The position numbers and the translations under genes are program-made. From NCBI RefSeq assembly GCF_001293565.1, contig NZ_JXMU01000005.1, positions 124,001 through 188,000 of the forward strand: 64,000 nt of DNA. The letters run 5' to 3'. The first letter of the stretch is position 1. Every line of letters begins with the position of its first letter. The notes beneath the pieces are model-generated. The model was not told the DNA's origin. It made no database searches and was given only the letters and a program-made list of their open reading frames with translations. This DNA comes from Ahrensia marina (GTDB lineage Bacteria > Pseudomonadota > Alphaproteobacteria > Rhizobiales > Rhizobiaceae). Positions 55,455-64,000 of the stretch are shown here, one piece after another.

Positions 55455-56606
55455 ATGAAACTTCATCAATTTGCGGCAATGGTTGTATTGCTGTTGGCCG
55501 CCGCTTGGGTGCTGACAGGAGATTTTTCTTTTGTGGGTAGCGCTTCTACTGAAGACGACAAGCCGAATACTGTCGTCGAGCGGCAGGAAGCAGCGGCGAA
55601 AACCGAAGAACGCGCGTTGCAAGCTGTTGGCGTGGCGCAGGTTCCTTCCATCGAACATGCGCGCTCAGTCCGCATATCAGGTATTACACAAGCTGATAAA
55701 TCTACGGAAGTTTCGGCTCGCACATCGGCTGCCATTGACGAGCTGAAAGTGTCGCAAGGCGATGTCGTTAAAAAAGACCAGGTAATTTTGACACTGGCCT
55801 CTGAAGGTCGTCAGGAAGCGCTGGCAAGCGCCGAGCAAAGTCTTGAACAGGCAAAAATCGATGCAGATGCCAAGCGCACTCTTGTTGAGCGCGGTACATT
55901 GCCTAAAATCCAATTGGATCAGGCAATGTCGGCATTGCGCTCAGCGGAAAGCGCTTTGGAAAAAGCCAAAGTGGAAATGAGCCTGCTTGAAATCAAAGCG
56001 CCGTTTGGCGGCGTGATTGATGATTTGAAAGTGGAAGCAGGTACATCCGTTCAACCCGGAACACCGGTTGCTACGATTGTTGCTTTGGATCCGATCATCG
56101 GTGTGGGTGAAGTCAATGAAAGTGATTTGCCGATTGTAAAAGTTGGCAATGACGCGTCATTGCGATTGGTAACAGGTGAAATTGTTTCCGGTAAAATCCG
56201 CTACATCAGCCGTGTGGCTCAAGACACAACACGCACCTACACAGTTGAAATTGAAGCGCCCAACCCCGAAATGAGCATTCCGGCAGGAATGACGTCAGAA
56301 GTTATTCTGCGGGGCGAGGCGGTTTCTGCCAAGCCTGTTCCGCGGTCTGTTGTCACTCTCAATGATACGGGCGAACTTGGTGTGCGCGCGGTTGATGAGG
56401 AAGACAGTGTTGTTTTCTATCCGATAGATATTGTCGATGACTCCACAGGCGGACTCATCCTTGGCGGTATACCGGATAAAGCGCGCATCATTGTTCAAGG
56501 GCAAAACCTTGTTTCGGAAGGGCAAAAAGTTCAGGCGGTTGAAGCTGACCCGGAACAAATTGATAGGTTGATCGAAGAGGCGCGAAGCCAGATTGAGAGT
56601 CAGTAA
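55455..56606 (+). CDS. RND efflux periplasmic adaptor (HlyD/AcrA-type membrane-fusion protein)
   Basis: 383 residues: N-terminal hydrophobic signal/anchor (about 5-22), lipoyl half VSARTSAAIDELKVSQGDVVKKDQVI, a short coiled-coil hairpin (about 115-180), second lipoyl half IKAPFGGVIDDLKVEAGTSVQPGTP, and beta-barrel segments. It links an RND pump to an outer-membrane channel. The stop and the next start share an A (TAATG). No TolC-type gene is present in the operon. Confidence 0.93.
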   Translation: MKLHQFAAMVVLLLAAAWVLTGDFSFVGSASTEDDKPNTVVERQEAAAKTEERALQAVGVAQVPSIEHARSVRISGITQADKSTEVSARTSAAIDELKVSQGDVVKKDQVILTLASEGRQEALASAEQSLEQAKIDADAKRTLVERGTLPKIQLDQAMSALRSAESALEKAKVEMSLLEIKAPFGGVIDDLKVEAGTSVQPGTPVATIVALDPIIGVGEVNESDLPIVKVGNDASLRLVTGEIVSGKIRYISRVAQDTTRTYTVEIEAPNPEMSIPAGMTSEVILRGEAVSAKPVPRSVVTLNDTGELGVRAVDEEDSVVFYPIDIVDDSTGGLILGGIPDKARIIVQGQNLVSEGQKVQAVEADPEQIDRLIEEARSQIESQ

Positions 56607-59600
56607 TGGGTTTTCTTGAAATAGCAGTAAAGAATGCGCGCCTGACGATCATGGCGCTTTTGTTCTTTCTGGTTGCCGGAGCGCTTTCATATATCAGTAT
56701 TCCCAAAGAAGCCGAGCCTGACGTACAGATACCGGTTATCTATGTCGGTCTAAGCTTGCAGGGCGTGTCGCCGGAAGATGCCGAACGTCTGCTGATCCGC
56801 CCGCTGGAAACACAACTTAAAAATATCAAAGGCATCGATAAGATGTCTGCGTCTGCCTATCAGGGCGGCGGTAATGTGGTGATTGAGTTTGATCCGAGTG
56901 CTGATCTGTCAACAGCCCTTGATGATGTGCGCACGAAAACAGATCAGGCCAAACGCGATTTCCCAACCGGAACGGATGAGCCGACTGTTTCCGAGGTTAA
57001 TATTTCGGAGTTTCCGGTTCTCGTTGTGACACTTTCCGGCGATGTTCCGGAACGGGTTTTGACACGCAGCGCCAAAGCGCTTCAGGAGCGTATTGAAGAA
57101 GCGGAAGGTGTTCTGGAAGCGAATTTGCAAGGGTCGCGTGATGAACTTGTTGAAGTGATCATGGACCCGATCAAGCTGAGTTCCTACAATCTCCAGCTTG
57201 ATAATCTGATCGCTGGTGTACAGGGAAACAATCAGCTGGTTGCCGCCGGAACACTGGAAGGTGATCAGGGTAAATATGCGGTCAAGGTTCCTGCTCTCAT
57301 CGAGACGGTTGAAGATATTGCCAATCTGCCTATCGCAGTTAATGGCAATGCTGTCGTGCGCGCCCGTGATCTGGCGACAATCCGCTCGACTTTTGAAGAT
57401 GCGGAAACAATTGCCCGTCTTAACGGTAAACCGGCAATTGCGATTGAGGTTTCCAAACGGGCAGGTGCCAACCTTATCGAAACAGTTGATCTTGTGAAGG
57501 CGACTTCGGAGGCGTTTAAAGCAGAACTGCCAACCGGTATCGATGTGTCATTCAGTCAGGACAAATCGACCGATATCCGCACAATGCTGGAAGATTTGCA
57601 GAATTCGGTTTTGACAGCGGTGATACTGGTTTTCATCGTTATTCTTTTCTATCTCGGTTTCCGGTCTTCACTGCTAATCGGTCTGGCAATTCCAACATCG
57701 TTCCTTATGGGAATCATGTTCCTGTCAATGGCAGGCCTGACGGTTAACATTGTTGTTCTGTTCAGTCTGATTTTGGCCGTTGGCATGCTTGTCGATGATG
57801 CTATCATTGTGACCGAATATGCTGAAAGGCGTATGGCTGAAGGCATGCCGGCAGCACCGGCATTTGCTGAAGGTGCGCGCCGCATGTTCGGCCCGGTTGT
57901 CATCTCAACGCTTACACGTATTGCAGCCTTCTCACCGCTTCTGTTCTGGCCCGGGATTGTCGGCGAGTTTATGAGCTATATGCCGATCACGCTGATCGCG
58001 ACGCTATCCGCATCAACAATCTATGCATTGTTGTTTGCGCCAACGCTAGGATCTATCTTTGGCAAGGCACGTGTCGAGCCTAAAAAGCCTGATGGCATAT
58101 ACATGGCCGTCATCAAGAAGACAGTACGGTATCCTATTGCTGTATTGCTGATCGTTGTTGCGTTGATGGTTGGTATTGTTACAAGCTTTACGCAAAACAA
58201 TAATGGTGTGGAATTCTTCCCGAATGTCGAACCTCAATACGGGCTGCTATACGTTAAAGCACAAGGCAATCTGTCGCTTGAGGAAAAAGACGATGCGGTT
58301 CGCGTTGCCGAGCAGCGTTTGTTGAACTGGCCCGGTATCGACACTGTTTATACACGTGTCGGCAAGTCAGGCGGCGGCGCATCCTTTGGCGGCGGTGGCG
58401 GCGGCGAAGATACAATTGGCACGATTCAATATGAGTTTGTTGATTGGCGCGAACGCAAGCCGGCCTCTGAAATTCTGGCCGATTTGCGCAGTGCGCTTTC
58501 CGGTTTTGCAGGCGTTGAAATCGAAATTTCTGTTCCGGATGCAGGCCCACCGCAAGGTAAGCCGATCCAGGTTCAGCTTTCCGCTGATGATCCGACCGGC
58601 ATGGATGAAGTTGCGCGACAAGTCGGCGAATATCTTGAGACTATTCCTGAAGTGCGCGATCTCTCAACAGGCTTGCCGCCTTTGAGTGTTGACTGGGAGC
58701 TGAAGGTCGACCGCACGGAAGCTGCAAAATTTGGTGTCGGACCGAACTCAATTGGCACGGTGGTTCAGTTGGTGACAACAGGATTGGTGCTTTCTGATTA
58801 CCGCCCTGCCGGCGCAGATGATGCGGTTGATATTCGTTTGCGTCTACCGGAAGATCGCCGCACACTTTCAATGCTTGACCAGCTCAGGATTCAAACACCT
58901 TCAGGTGCTGTACCGATATCGAACTTTGTAACACGCGAACCAGCCCGTTCGCTTGGTACATTGACCCGTATCGATGGTTCGCGCACACTCACAATTTCTG
59001 CGAACCTTGCAGAAGGTGCGCAGGATGCCGTGTTCCAGGCGCAGGTGGCCGAGCATATGAGAACGCTCGATCTTCCTGCCAATATTCAATGGGAAATGGT
59101 TGGTTCCGATCAGGAAAGCGCCGAAGCTTCTGCGTTTCTGGGCAAGGCATTTGGCGTTGCTATCTTCCTGATTTTTGCGCTGCTATTGGCACAGTTCAAC
59201 CGCTTTACCTATGTTGCTCTGGTTCTGTCTGCTGTGGTGATGTCCACGGTTGGCGTGCTGCTGGGCTTGCTCATCATGGGTATGCCGTTCTCCATCATTA
59301 TGACTGCGGTTGGCACGATCGCTCTGGCCGGCGTTGTGGTGAACAACAATATTGTTCTGATCGACACCTATTCTTATCTGCGTAGGCAGGGCATGGATAA
59401 AACAGAAGCCGTGCTGGAGACGTGCCGCGAACGTGTGCGTCCCGTAATGCTGACAGCGGTCACCGCGATTTTGGGCGTGTTGCCGATTGCCTTTGGCGCA
59501 AACCTGGCATTGCTCAGCCAAGAGGTGACTTATGGTGCTCCATCAACACAGTGGTGGATTTCTTTATCCAGCGCGATTGTTTTTGGACTGGCGTTCTCAA

Positions 59601-59851
59601 CGCTTCTGACACTGGTGGTAACGCCAGCGGCATTGATGCTGTTTACACGCGACAATGCTTCGATAGAAGCGGGTAGTTTGCTTGGTAATTTCTGGCGACG
59701 TTTGCGCGGAAAAGTGAAGAAAACTGAACCATCAGGCAAATTGGCTGATGAACCGGTGGCGCAGGTTGATCCCAACCAACCGGAGATCGATGAAGAATAT
59801 ATCGACGAGACACCTTCCACTGTCACGCCGTACCCCAAAGCGGCAGAGTAA
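56606..59851 (+). CDS. RND-family inner-membrane efflux transporter
   Basis: 1081 residues with two repeated six-helix halves and two large periplasmic loops. Helix 4 has the proton-relay AVGMLVDDAIIVTEYAERRM with Asp397 and Asp398; QGVSPEDAERLLIRPLE near 52 is typical of the HAE-RND/CusA-like superfamily. A glycine-rich insertion (SGGGASFGGGGGGED near 592) sits in the second periplasmic loop. The drug-type substrate cannot be told. It is translationally coupled to the adaptor and followed by a strong terminator. The C-terminal tail is acidic and probably disordered. Confidence 0.95.
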   Translation: MGFLEIAVKNARLTIMALLFFLVAGALSYISIPKEAEPDVQIPVIYVGLSLQGVSPEDAERLLIRPLETQLKNIKGIDKMSASAYQGGGNVVIEFDPSADLSTALDDVRTKTDQAKRDFPTGTDEPTVSEVNISEFPVLVVTLSGDVPERVLTRSAKALQERIEEAEGVLEANLQGSRDELVEVIMDPIKLSSYNLQLDNLIAGVQGNNQLVAAGTLEGDQGKYAVKVPALIETVEDIANLPIAVNGNAVVRARDLATIRSTFEDAETIARLNGKPAIAIEVSKRAGANLIETVDLVKATSEAFKAELPTGIDVSFSQDKSTDIRTMLEDLQNSVLTAVILVFIVILFYLGFRSSLLIGLAIPTSFLMGIMFLSMAGLTVNIVVLFSLILAVGMLVDDAIIVTEYAERRMAEGMPAAPAFAEGARRMFGPVVISTLTRIAAFSPLLFWPGIVGEFMSYMPITLIATLSASTIYALLFAPTLGSIFGKARVEPKKPDGIYMAVIKKTVRYPIAVLLIVVALMVGIVTSFTQNNNGVEFFPNVEPQYGLLYVKAQGNLSLEEKDDAVRVAEQRLLNWPGIDTVYTRVGKSGGGASFGGGGGGEDTIGTIQYEFVDWRERKPASEILADLRSALSGFAGVEIEISVPDAGPPQGKPIQVQLSADDPTGMDEVARQVGEYLETIPEVRDLSTGLPPLSVDWELKVDRTEAAKFGVGPNSIGTVVQLVTTGLVLSDYRPAGADDAVDIRLRLPEDRRTLSMLDQLRIQTPSGAVPISNFVTREPARSLGTLTRIDGSRTLTISANLAEGAQDAVFQAQVAEHMRTLDLPANIQWEMVGSDQESAEASAFLGKAFGVAIFLIFALLLAQFNRFTYVALVLSAVVMSTVGVLLGLLIMGMPFSIIMTAVGTIALAGVVVNNNIVLIDTYSYLRRQGMDKTEAVLETCRERVRPVMLTAVTAILGVLPIAFGANLALLSQEVTYGAPSTQWWISLSSAIVFGLAFSTLLTLVVTPAALMLFTRDNASIEAGSLLGNFWRRLRGKVKKTEPSGKLADEPVAQVDPNQPEIDEEYIDETPSTVTPYPKAAE

Positions 59852-59860
59852 GTATCACAA

Positions 59861-59893
59861 AAAAGGCCGGCGCTGATGCGACCGGCCTTTTTC
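59861..59893. terminator. Bidirectional intrinsic terminator between the RND gene and asd
   Basis: AAAAGGCCGG (59861-59870) and CCGGCCTTTT (59882-59891) form a ten-pair stem around an 11-base loop, with T-runs on both strands. It lies between the convergent efflux and asd genes. Confidence 0.9.
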
Positions 59894-59913
59894 ATAAATG
59901 GATTTTTTTAAGA

Positions 59914-60954
59914 TCAAGCGGCGGCTTGTGCCTTCGGTGTGATCAATTTGCGGTTCACAAGAACCTCGGCAATCTGCACCGTATTCAGCGCCGCGCCTTT
60001 GCGTAAATTGTCTGAAACAACCCACATATTCAAACCGTTATCCAGAGTTGAGTCCTCGCGGATACGGCTGATATAGGTTGCATCTTCGCCCGCTGCCTCA
60101 ATCGGCGTGACATAAGCATTTTCCGAAGGATTATCGACGACAAGGCAGCCTGGTGCTTCGCGCAGGATTTCACGCGCCTGATCGGCAGTGATCTCATTTT
60201 CAAATTCGATATTGACAGCTTCAGCGTGGCTGATGAAAACTGGCACGCGCACGGCTGTGCATGTCACCTTAATTTTCGGATCGAGCATTTTCTTGGTTTC
60301 GGCTGTTACCTTCCACTCTTCTTTGGTGGAGCCGTCTTCCATGAACACGTCGATATGCGGGATCACATTAAATGCGATGCGCTTTGTGAATTTTTTGCTC
60401 TCATCAAAAGTGTCGCCAACATAAACCGAGCGGGTCTGCGCAAACAACTCGTCCATCGCATCCTTACCGGCACCGGAGACGGATTGATATGTCGAGACGA
60501 CAACACGTTTGATCTTTGCCGCATCGTGCAGCGGCTTGAGTGCAACCACGAGTTGGGCAGTCGAGCAGTTCGGGTTAGCAATGATGTTCTTTTTGGAAAA
60601 ATCCACAATCGCATCAGGATTTACTTCCGGAACGATTAACGGCACATCGGAATCATAGCGGAAAGCTGAGGAGTTATCGATGACAACACAGCCCTGCTTG
60701 CCGATTTTCGGAGACCATTCTTTTGAAATGGATCCGCCTGCAGACATAAGGCAGATGTCCGTGTCTGAAAAATCGTAATTTTCCAGCGCCTGAACCTTTA
60801 GCGTTTTGTCACCGTAAGAGACCTCTTGGCCCAAAGAACGGCGTGATGCCAACGGAACAACTGTTGAAGCTGGAAAGCCACGCTCGTGAAGGATTTCCAT
60901 CATTTCGCGTCCAACATTTCCAGTTGCACCGGCGATAGCGATTTTGAAGCTCAT
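59914..60954 (-). CDS. asd: Aspartate-semialdehyde dehydrogenase
   Basis: Reduces aspartyl phosphate to the semialdehyde, the branch point to lysine/diaminopimelate, threonine and methionine. The 346-residue protein begins with the NADP loop AGATGNVGREM and has the catalytic Cys in NPNCSTAQLV near 133 and RVPVFISHAEAVNIEFE near 242. It lies downstream of leuB on the same strand, separated by 222 bases that contain a repeat element and a plus-oriented terminator, so it probably has its own promoter. Confidence 0.98.
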   Translation of the reverse strand: MSFKIAIAGATGNVGREMMEILHERGFPASTVVPLASRRSLGQEVSYGDKTLKVQALENYDFSDTDICLMSAGGSISKEWSPKIGKQGCVVIDNSSAFRYDSDVPLIVPEVNPDAIVDFSKKNIIANPNCSTAQLVVALKPLHDAAKIKRVVVSTYQSVSGAGKDAMDELFAQTRSVYVGDTFDESKKFTKRIAFNVIPHIDVFMEDGSTKEEWKVTAETKKMLDPKIKVTCTAVRVPVFISHAEAVNIEFENEITADQAREILREAPGCLVVDNPSENAYVTPIEAAGEDATYISRIREDSTLDNGLNMWVVSDNLRKGAALNTVQIAEVLVNRKLITPKAQAAA

Positions 60955-60993
60955 TGCTTTTTTCCTGTCTCTCCCCCGGTTGCGGTCAAAGCG

Positions 60994-61021
60994 TCACTCT
61001 TCCCGCCCACGGGGAGAGTGA
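60994..61021. repeat. REP-like palindromic element upstream of asd
   Basis: An 11-pair stem of TCACTCTTCCC (60994-61004) and GGGGAGAGTGA (61011-61021), with one G-T pair, encloses a GC-rich six-base loop; it is followed by a second GAGTGAG copy (61027-61033). Such GC-rich palindromes recur between genes in alphaproteobacteria. I saw no second full copy in this window. Confidence 0.5.
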
Positions 61022-61133
61022 GGGCGGAGTGAGTTAAACGGTCTTCGTTTTCGTAGGGATCGTTTTAAGCATGATGGCGTTCTTTTGATGCACTGTAACG
61101 CAAATGTCAATTGTCTGCGCTTTTCAAATGGTA

Positions 61134-61162
61134 CTGACGCAGTGTCCCGCGTCAGTTTTTTG
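61134..61162 (+). terminator. Plus-strand intrinsic terminator with no gene in front of it
   Basis: ACTGACGC (61134-61141) and GCGTCAGT (61150-61157) form an eight-pair stem followed by a run of six T (61157-61162) on the plus strand. Both neighbouring genes are on the minus strand. It may end a small RNA transcribed from 60955-61133; on the minus strand the stem lacks a T-run. Confidence 0.6.
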
Positions 61163-61176
61163 TATTTCTTGCGATA

Positions 61177-62283
61177 TTAAGCAGCGCTGTAGGCTTCGCG
61201 GATAGCTTTGCCCATCTCGCTGGTTGTAATCTGTGTGCAGCCCTCACTCATAATGTCGCCGGTGCGGACACCGCTATCAAGAACGGTTGCAATTGCTTTT
61301 TCCAGGCGTTCGGATTCAGCAATCATGTTGAATGAATAACGCAGGCACATTGCAAATGACGCAAACATTGCGATCGGGTTGGCGATACCTTTACCAGCAA
61401 TATCGGGTGCTGAACCATGAACCGGTTCGTAAAGTGCCTTACGGGCACCGGTTTTTTCATCCGGTGCGCCCAATGATGCCGACGGCAACATGCCCAGCGA
61501 ACCGGTCAGCATGGCAGCAACATCGGAAAGCATGTCACCAAACAGGTTGTCGCATACGATAACATCAAACTGTTTCGGCCAGCGCACCAATTGCATACCG
61601 CCGGCATCAGCCAGCATGTGCGAAAGTTCGACATCATCATATTTTGCTTTGTGTGTCGCTGTAACGACTTCGTTCCAAAGCACGCCGGACTTCATGACAT
61701 TGCGTTTTTCCATCGAGCACACTTTGTTGCCGCGCGCACGGGCCATTTCAAAGGCCACACCGGCAATTCGTTCAATTTCATAGGTTTCATAAACCTGCGT
61801 ATCGACAGCGCGTTTCTGGCCGTTGCCAAGATCGGTAATTGTTTTGGGCTCGCCGAAATATACGCCGCCGGTCAATTCGCGGACGATGAGAATATCAAGA
61901 CCTTCGACAACTTCCGGGCGCAGTGATGATGAGTTGGACAAGGCCGGATAACAAATTGCCGGGCGCAGATTTGCAAAAAGCGCCATGTCTTTGCGAAGGC
62001 GCAACAATCCGGCTTCGGGACGGGCTTCATAAGGCACGTCATCCCATTTAGGGCCGCCTACAGCGCCGAAAAGAACGGCATCGGCAGCCAGCGCTTTTTC
62101 CATATCGCTATCTGAAATCGCTTCGCCATGGGCGTCATAGGCCGAACCGCCAACCAGACCTTCATCGGTTTTAAAATTGGCACCTTCTTTGTCATTCATG
62201 TGCGAGATCAGCGTTTTGACCTCGGACATAATTTCAGGGCCAATACCATCACCAGGCAAAAGGAAAATCGAGCGTTCAGTCAT
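61177..62283 (-). CDS. leuB: 3-isopropylmalate dehydrogenase
   Basis: Third leucine-specific step: oxidative decarboxylation of 3-isopropylmalate to 2-oxoisocaproate. The 368-residue protein shows [11 protein letters not shown] near the N-terminus, [26 protein letters not shown], the metal-binding [26 protein letters not shown] and [26 protein letters not shown] is taken as the start. Expressed after leuD and ridA. Confidence 0.98.
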   Translation of the reverse strand: MTERSIFLLPGDGIGPEIMSEVKTLISHMNDKEGANFKTDEGLVGGSAYDAHGEAISDSDMEKALAADAVLFGAVGGPKWDDVPYEARPEAGLLRLRKDMALFANLRPAICYPALSNSSSLRPEVVEGLDILIVRELTGGVYFGEPKTITDLGNGQKRAVDTQVYETYEIERIAGVAFEMARARGNKVCSMEKRNVMKSGVLWNEVVTATHKAKYDDVELSHMLADAGGMQLVRWPKQFDVIVCDNLFGDMLSDVAAMLTGSLGMLPSASLGAPDEKTGARKALYEPVHGSAPDIAGKGIANPIAMFASFAMCLRYSFNMIAESERLEKAIATVLDSGVRTGDIMSEGCTQITTSEMGKAIREAYSAA

Positions 62284-62355
62284 CAAGCACATCCGTCTTT
62301 AGAGGTTAATTTGCCTGCTTTTACGGAGTATCGGGCTCAAGTTCAATTGCTTTTG

Positions 62356-62736
62356 CTAACCGCGCAGGGCGGTCGCTTCAATTTCGATTTTCATTTCGGG
62401 TTTTATGAGGCCCGCGACAACCATAGTCGCGGCGGGTCTGATGGTTTTAAACCATTGTCCGAGAACCGGAAACGCCAAGTCAGCATATGCCGCATCGGTG
62501 ACTGTATATTGCATCCGGACGATGTCGTCTAAAGTAAACCCGGCCTGCTCAAGTGTTCTTTCGACCGTAAGAAGCGCATTGCGGGTTTGCTCTTCCACAC
62601 TATCGGGCATGATCATTGTTTTGTAATCGTAGCCTGTCGTGCCTGAAACAAAGCACCAGTCGCCTTGCACGAGTGCCCGTGAATAACCCGCAATCTCTTC
62701 AAAAGGCGAACCGGTTGAAATGAGTTTGCGGGTCAT
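62356..62736 (-). CDS. RidA-family protein lacking the catalytic arginine
   Basis: 126-residue YjgF/Rid-fold protein. Canonical RidA uses an Arg in a P-A-R motif to hydrolyse reactive enamine/imine intermediates; here the equivalent stretch reads RPAATMVVAGL, with Ala103 at that position. This places it in the Rid branches without demonstrated imine deaminase activity. The final KIEIEATAL block is intact. It lies six bases after leuD and 72 before leuB, so it is wedged within the leucine genes. Function unknown. Confidence 0.87.
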   Translation of the reverse strand: MTRKLISTGSPFEEIAGYSRALVQGDWCFVSGTTGYDYKTMIMPDSVEEQTRNALLTVERTLEQAGFTLDDIVRMQYTVTDAAYADLAFPVLGQWFKTIRPAATMVVAGLIKPEMKIEIEATALRG

Positions 62737-62742
62737 AAAATG

Positions 62743-63348
62743 TTATGCCCAAGGGCGGTTTGCCGCCGCATTGCTTTCATAAGCATCAATGGATGATGCT
62801 TTTTCCAATGTCAGGCCGATATCATCCAGACCGTTGAGCATGCAGTGCTTACGGTGTGCATCGATATCAAAATTGATCGTACCGCCGTCAGGGCCTTTAA
62901 TTTCCTGCGCTTCCAGATCAATTGAAATAACAGCGTTGGAGCCGCGTGAAGCGTCATCCAGAAGTTTTTCGAGATTTTCAGGACTGACAACGATCGGCAA
63001 AACGCCGTTCTTGAAGCAGTTGTTATAGAAAATATCGGCAAAGCTGGTCGAAATGATGCAGCGGATACCGTAGTCTAGAAGCGCCCAAGGCGCATGTTCA
63101 CGTGACGAGCCGCAGCCGAAATTGTCACCGGCAATCAGGATTTTTGCATCCTTGTAAGCAGGCTTGTTTAAAACAAAATCTTCTTTGGGAGAGCCGTCTT
63201 CGTTAAAGCGCATTTCTGCAAACAGGCCTTCGCCAAGACCGGTACGCTTGATTGTTTTAAGGTAGTCCTTTGGGATAATCATATCGGTGTCGATATTGAT
63301 TATCGGTAGAGGTGCGGCAACGCCTGAGAGCTTATTGAACTTATCCAT
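62743..63348 (-). CDS. leuD: 3-isopropylmalate dehydratase small subunit
   Basis: Small subunit of the aconitase-like isomerase of leucine synthesis. The 201-residue protein has the swivel-domain signatures [13 protein letters not shown] and [39 protein letters not shown] is the family start; 26 upstream codons are also open. The partner leuC is not in the window. Divergent from the CitE-family gene. Confidence 0.97.
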   Translation of the reverse strand: MDKFNKLSGVAAPLPIINIDTDMIIPKDYLKTIKRTGLGEGLFAEMRFNEDGSPKEDFVLNKPAYKDAKILIAGDNFGCGSSREHAPWALLDYGIRCIISTSFADIFYNNCFKNGVLPIVVSPENLEKLLDDASRGSNAVISIDLEAQEIKGPDGGTINFDIDAHRKHCMLNGLDDIGLTLEKASSIDAYESNAAANRPWA

Positions 63349-63485
63349 GACGTTCTTTCCATGTTGTAAAAGTTGAATGCGGTTTATCAAAGTCATGCAT
63401 AGAAATGAAGCCTTCTGTCGCATCAATTGAGCAAAACCTTGAATGATTGAGAAAAAAGCTATTTGTAAGAGCCAAGGAGCTCGTT

Positions 63486-64000
63486 ATGCGCAATACATCA
63501 AGACCCGTTAAACTGCGCCGCTCGGTACTTTATGTGCCTGCGGACAATGAGCGGGCACTAGAGAAATCCCAGAGTTTGGATGCCGATTGTCTCATCTATG
63601 ACCTAGAAGACGCTGTCGCACCGGAAGGAAAGGCGCAGGCGCGGGAAAATTTGCGAAAGCATTTTGACCGTCACCCTCATGCCCGCGCGGAGCGTGCGAT
63701 CCGGATCAATGCGCTTTCAACAGAGTTCGGCACCGAGGATCTGATGTGTGCCCGTGCGTGCCAACCCGATGCCATTGTGTTGCCGAAGGTCAATTTGTCA
63801 CGCGATGTGCTTGAACTCAGCGATGCGCTCGATGAAACGGATGCGCCCGAAGATCTGCAGATATTTGCGATGATCGAAACGGCTAAAAGCATATTGAACA
63901 TTGGCGATATTGCAGATGTATCAGATGCATCCGGCGGACGGCTTAGCTGCTTTATCGTCGGCATGAATGATTTGATCACCGAGACGCAGCTTAATGCTGA
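63486..64000 (+). CDS. HpcH/HpaI aldolase / citrate lyase beta (CitE-like, CoA ester lyase), 5' part
   Basis: The first ~171 residues before the right edge: LRRSVLYVPADNERALEKS, DCLIYDLEDAVAPEGK, RAIRINALSTEFGTED, VLPKV, FAMIETAKSI, all typical of CitE/malyl-CoA lyase-type Mg-dependent barrels. Without the C-terminal half, L-malyl-CoA/beta-methylmalyl-CoA lyase and other CoA-ester lyases cannot be told apart; no other citrate lyase subunits are nearby. AAGGAG lies six bases before the ATG. Confidence 0.85.
   Translation, partial: MRNTSRPVKLRRSVLYVPADNERALEKSQSLDADCLIYDLEDAVAPEGKAQARENLRKHFDRHPHARAERAIRINALSTEFGTEDLMCARACQPDAIVLPKVNLSRDVLELSDALDETDAPEDLQIFAMIETAKSILNIGDIADVSDASGGRLSCFIVGMNDLITETQLNA

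Noticed and set aside
63098-63112. TTCACGTGAC core inside leuD resembling parS
   Set aside because: Only the inner CACGTGA is symmetric; the outer bases do not match and the position is far from the par locus.
1-64000. tRNA, rRNA, CRISPR arrays, prophage or insertion sequences
   Set aside because: I looked for cloverleaf signatures, regularly spaced repeats, transposase or integrase motifs and found none.

Overview
The window is a stretch of alphaproteobacterial chromosome of the Hyphomicrobiales (Rhizobiales) type. The evidence is gene content and order: chvI-chvG-hprK-manX-HPr next to pckA; the his cluster beside hslVU; maf-aroE-coaE-dnaQ facing hemE-hemJ-rho-mnmE-mnmG-rsmG-parA-parB; a DivL-type kinase beside ahcY; and a TsaE/sugar-kinase fusion with a MurU-type nucleotidyltransferase. 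Base composition is moderate (by eye just under half G+C), lower than in most Rhizobium or Brucella relatives, which would fit a marine lineage of the order. I cannot name the genus. Nearly all of the window is ordinary core chromosome; no IS element, prophage, CRISPR array, rRNA or tRNA was seen.

Layout. 1-10742 (mostly minus): the 5' part of addB, murU, tsaE-amgK and divL (cell-wall recycling, tRNA modification, cell-cycle signalling), ahcY, then the nitrogen/carbon phosphotransfer module (HPr, EIIA, HprK) with the ChvG/ChvI two-component system. 10743-15231 (plus): pckA, a nitroreductase, arfB, a stress-type flavin-binding protein preceded by a hairpin that hides its ribosome binding site, and alkB. 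15233-20850 (minus): coaA and the his genes E, F, A, H, B, interrupted between hisF and hisA by a divergent, AT-rich DUF3800 gene followed by a compact set of hairpins. 20979-25581 (plus): hslV, a GNAT acetyltransferase whose reading frame is cut by a TGA codon, a membrane protein, hslU and a DUF1402 protein. 25589-32512: regulators, lytic transglycosylase, protein export and the dnaQ-coaE-aroE-maf group.

32513-33006 is the probable chromosomal replication origin (oriC): no gene, AT-rich, a perfect DnaA box plus a near-match, and most genes on either side pointing away from it. To its right come hemE, hemJ, rho, mnmE, mnmG, rsmG, parA and parB, with four parS sites, three between mnmE and mnmG and one inside the rsmG coding sequence. 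Origin and centromere thus lie within about 7 kb of each other.

41804-64000: holA-lptE-leuS (minus), yggS, an MltB-like transglycosylase, rpmF, mtgA, ispA, a second lytic transglycosylase, ispG, an ArsC-like protein, 3-hydroxybutyrate dehydrogenase with a patatin, a TetR regulator divergent from an RND efflux operon, asd, leuB-ridA-leuD and the start of a CitE-family lyase.

The most interesting candidates are the DUF3800 gene with its downstream structured-RNA candidate inserted in the his operon, the hairpin sequestering the ribosome binding site at 13964-13997, the TGA-ATG interruption of the GNAT gene, the GANTC cluster and a matched 16-bp motif upstream of mnmE and parB, and an intrinsic terminator between asd and leuB that has no gene in front of it.
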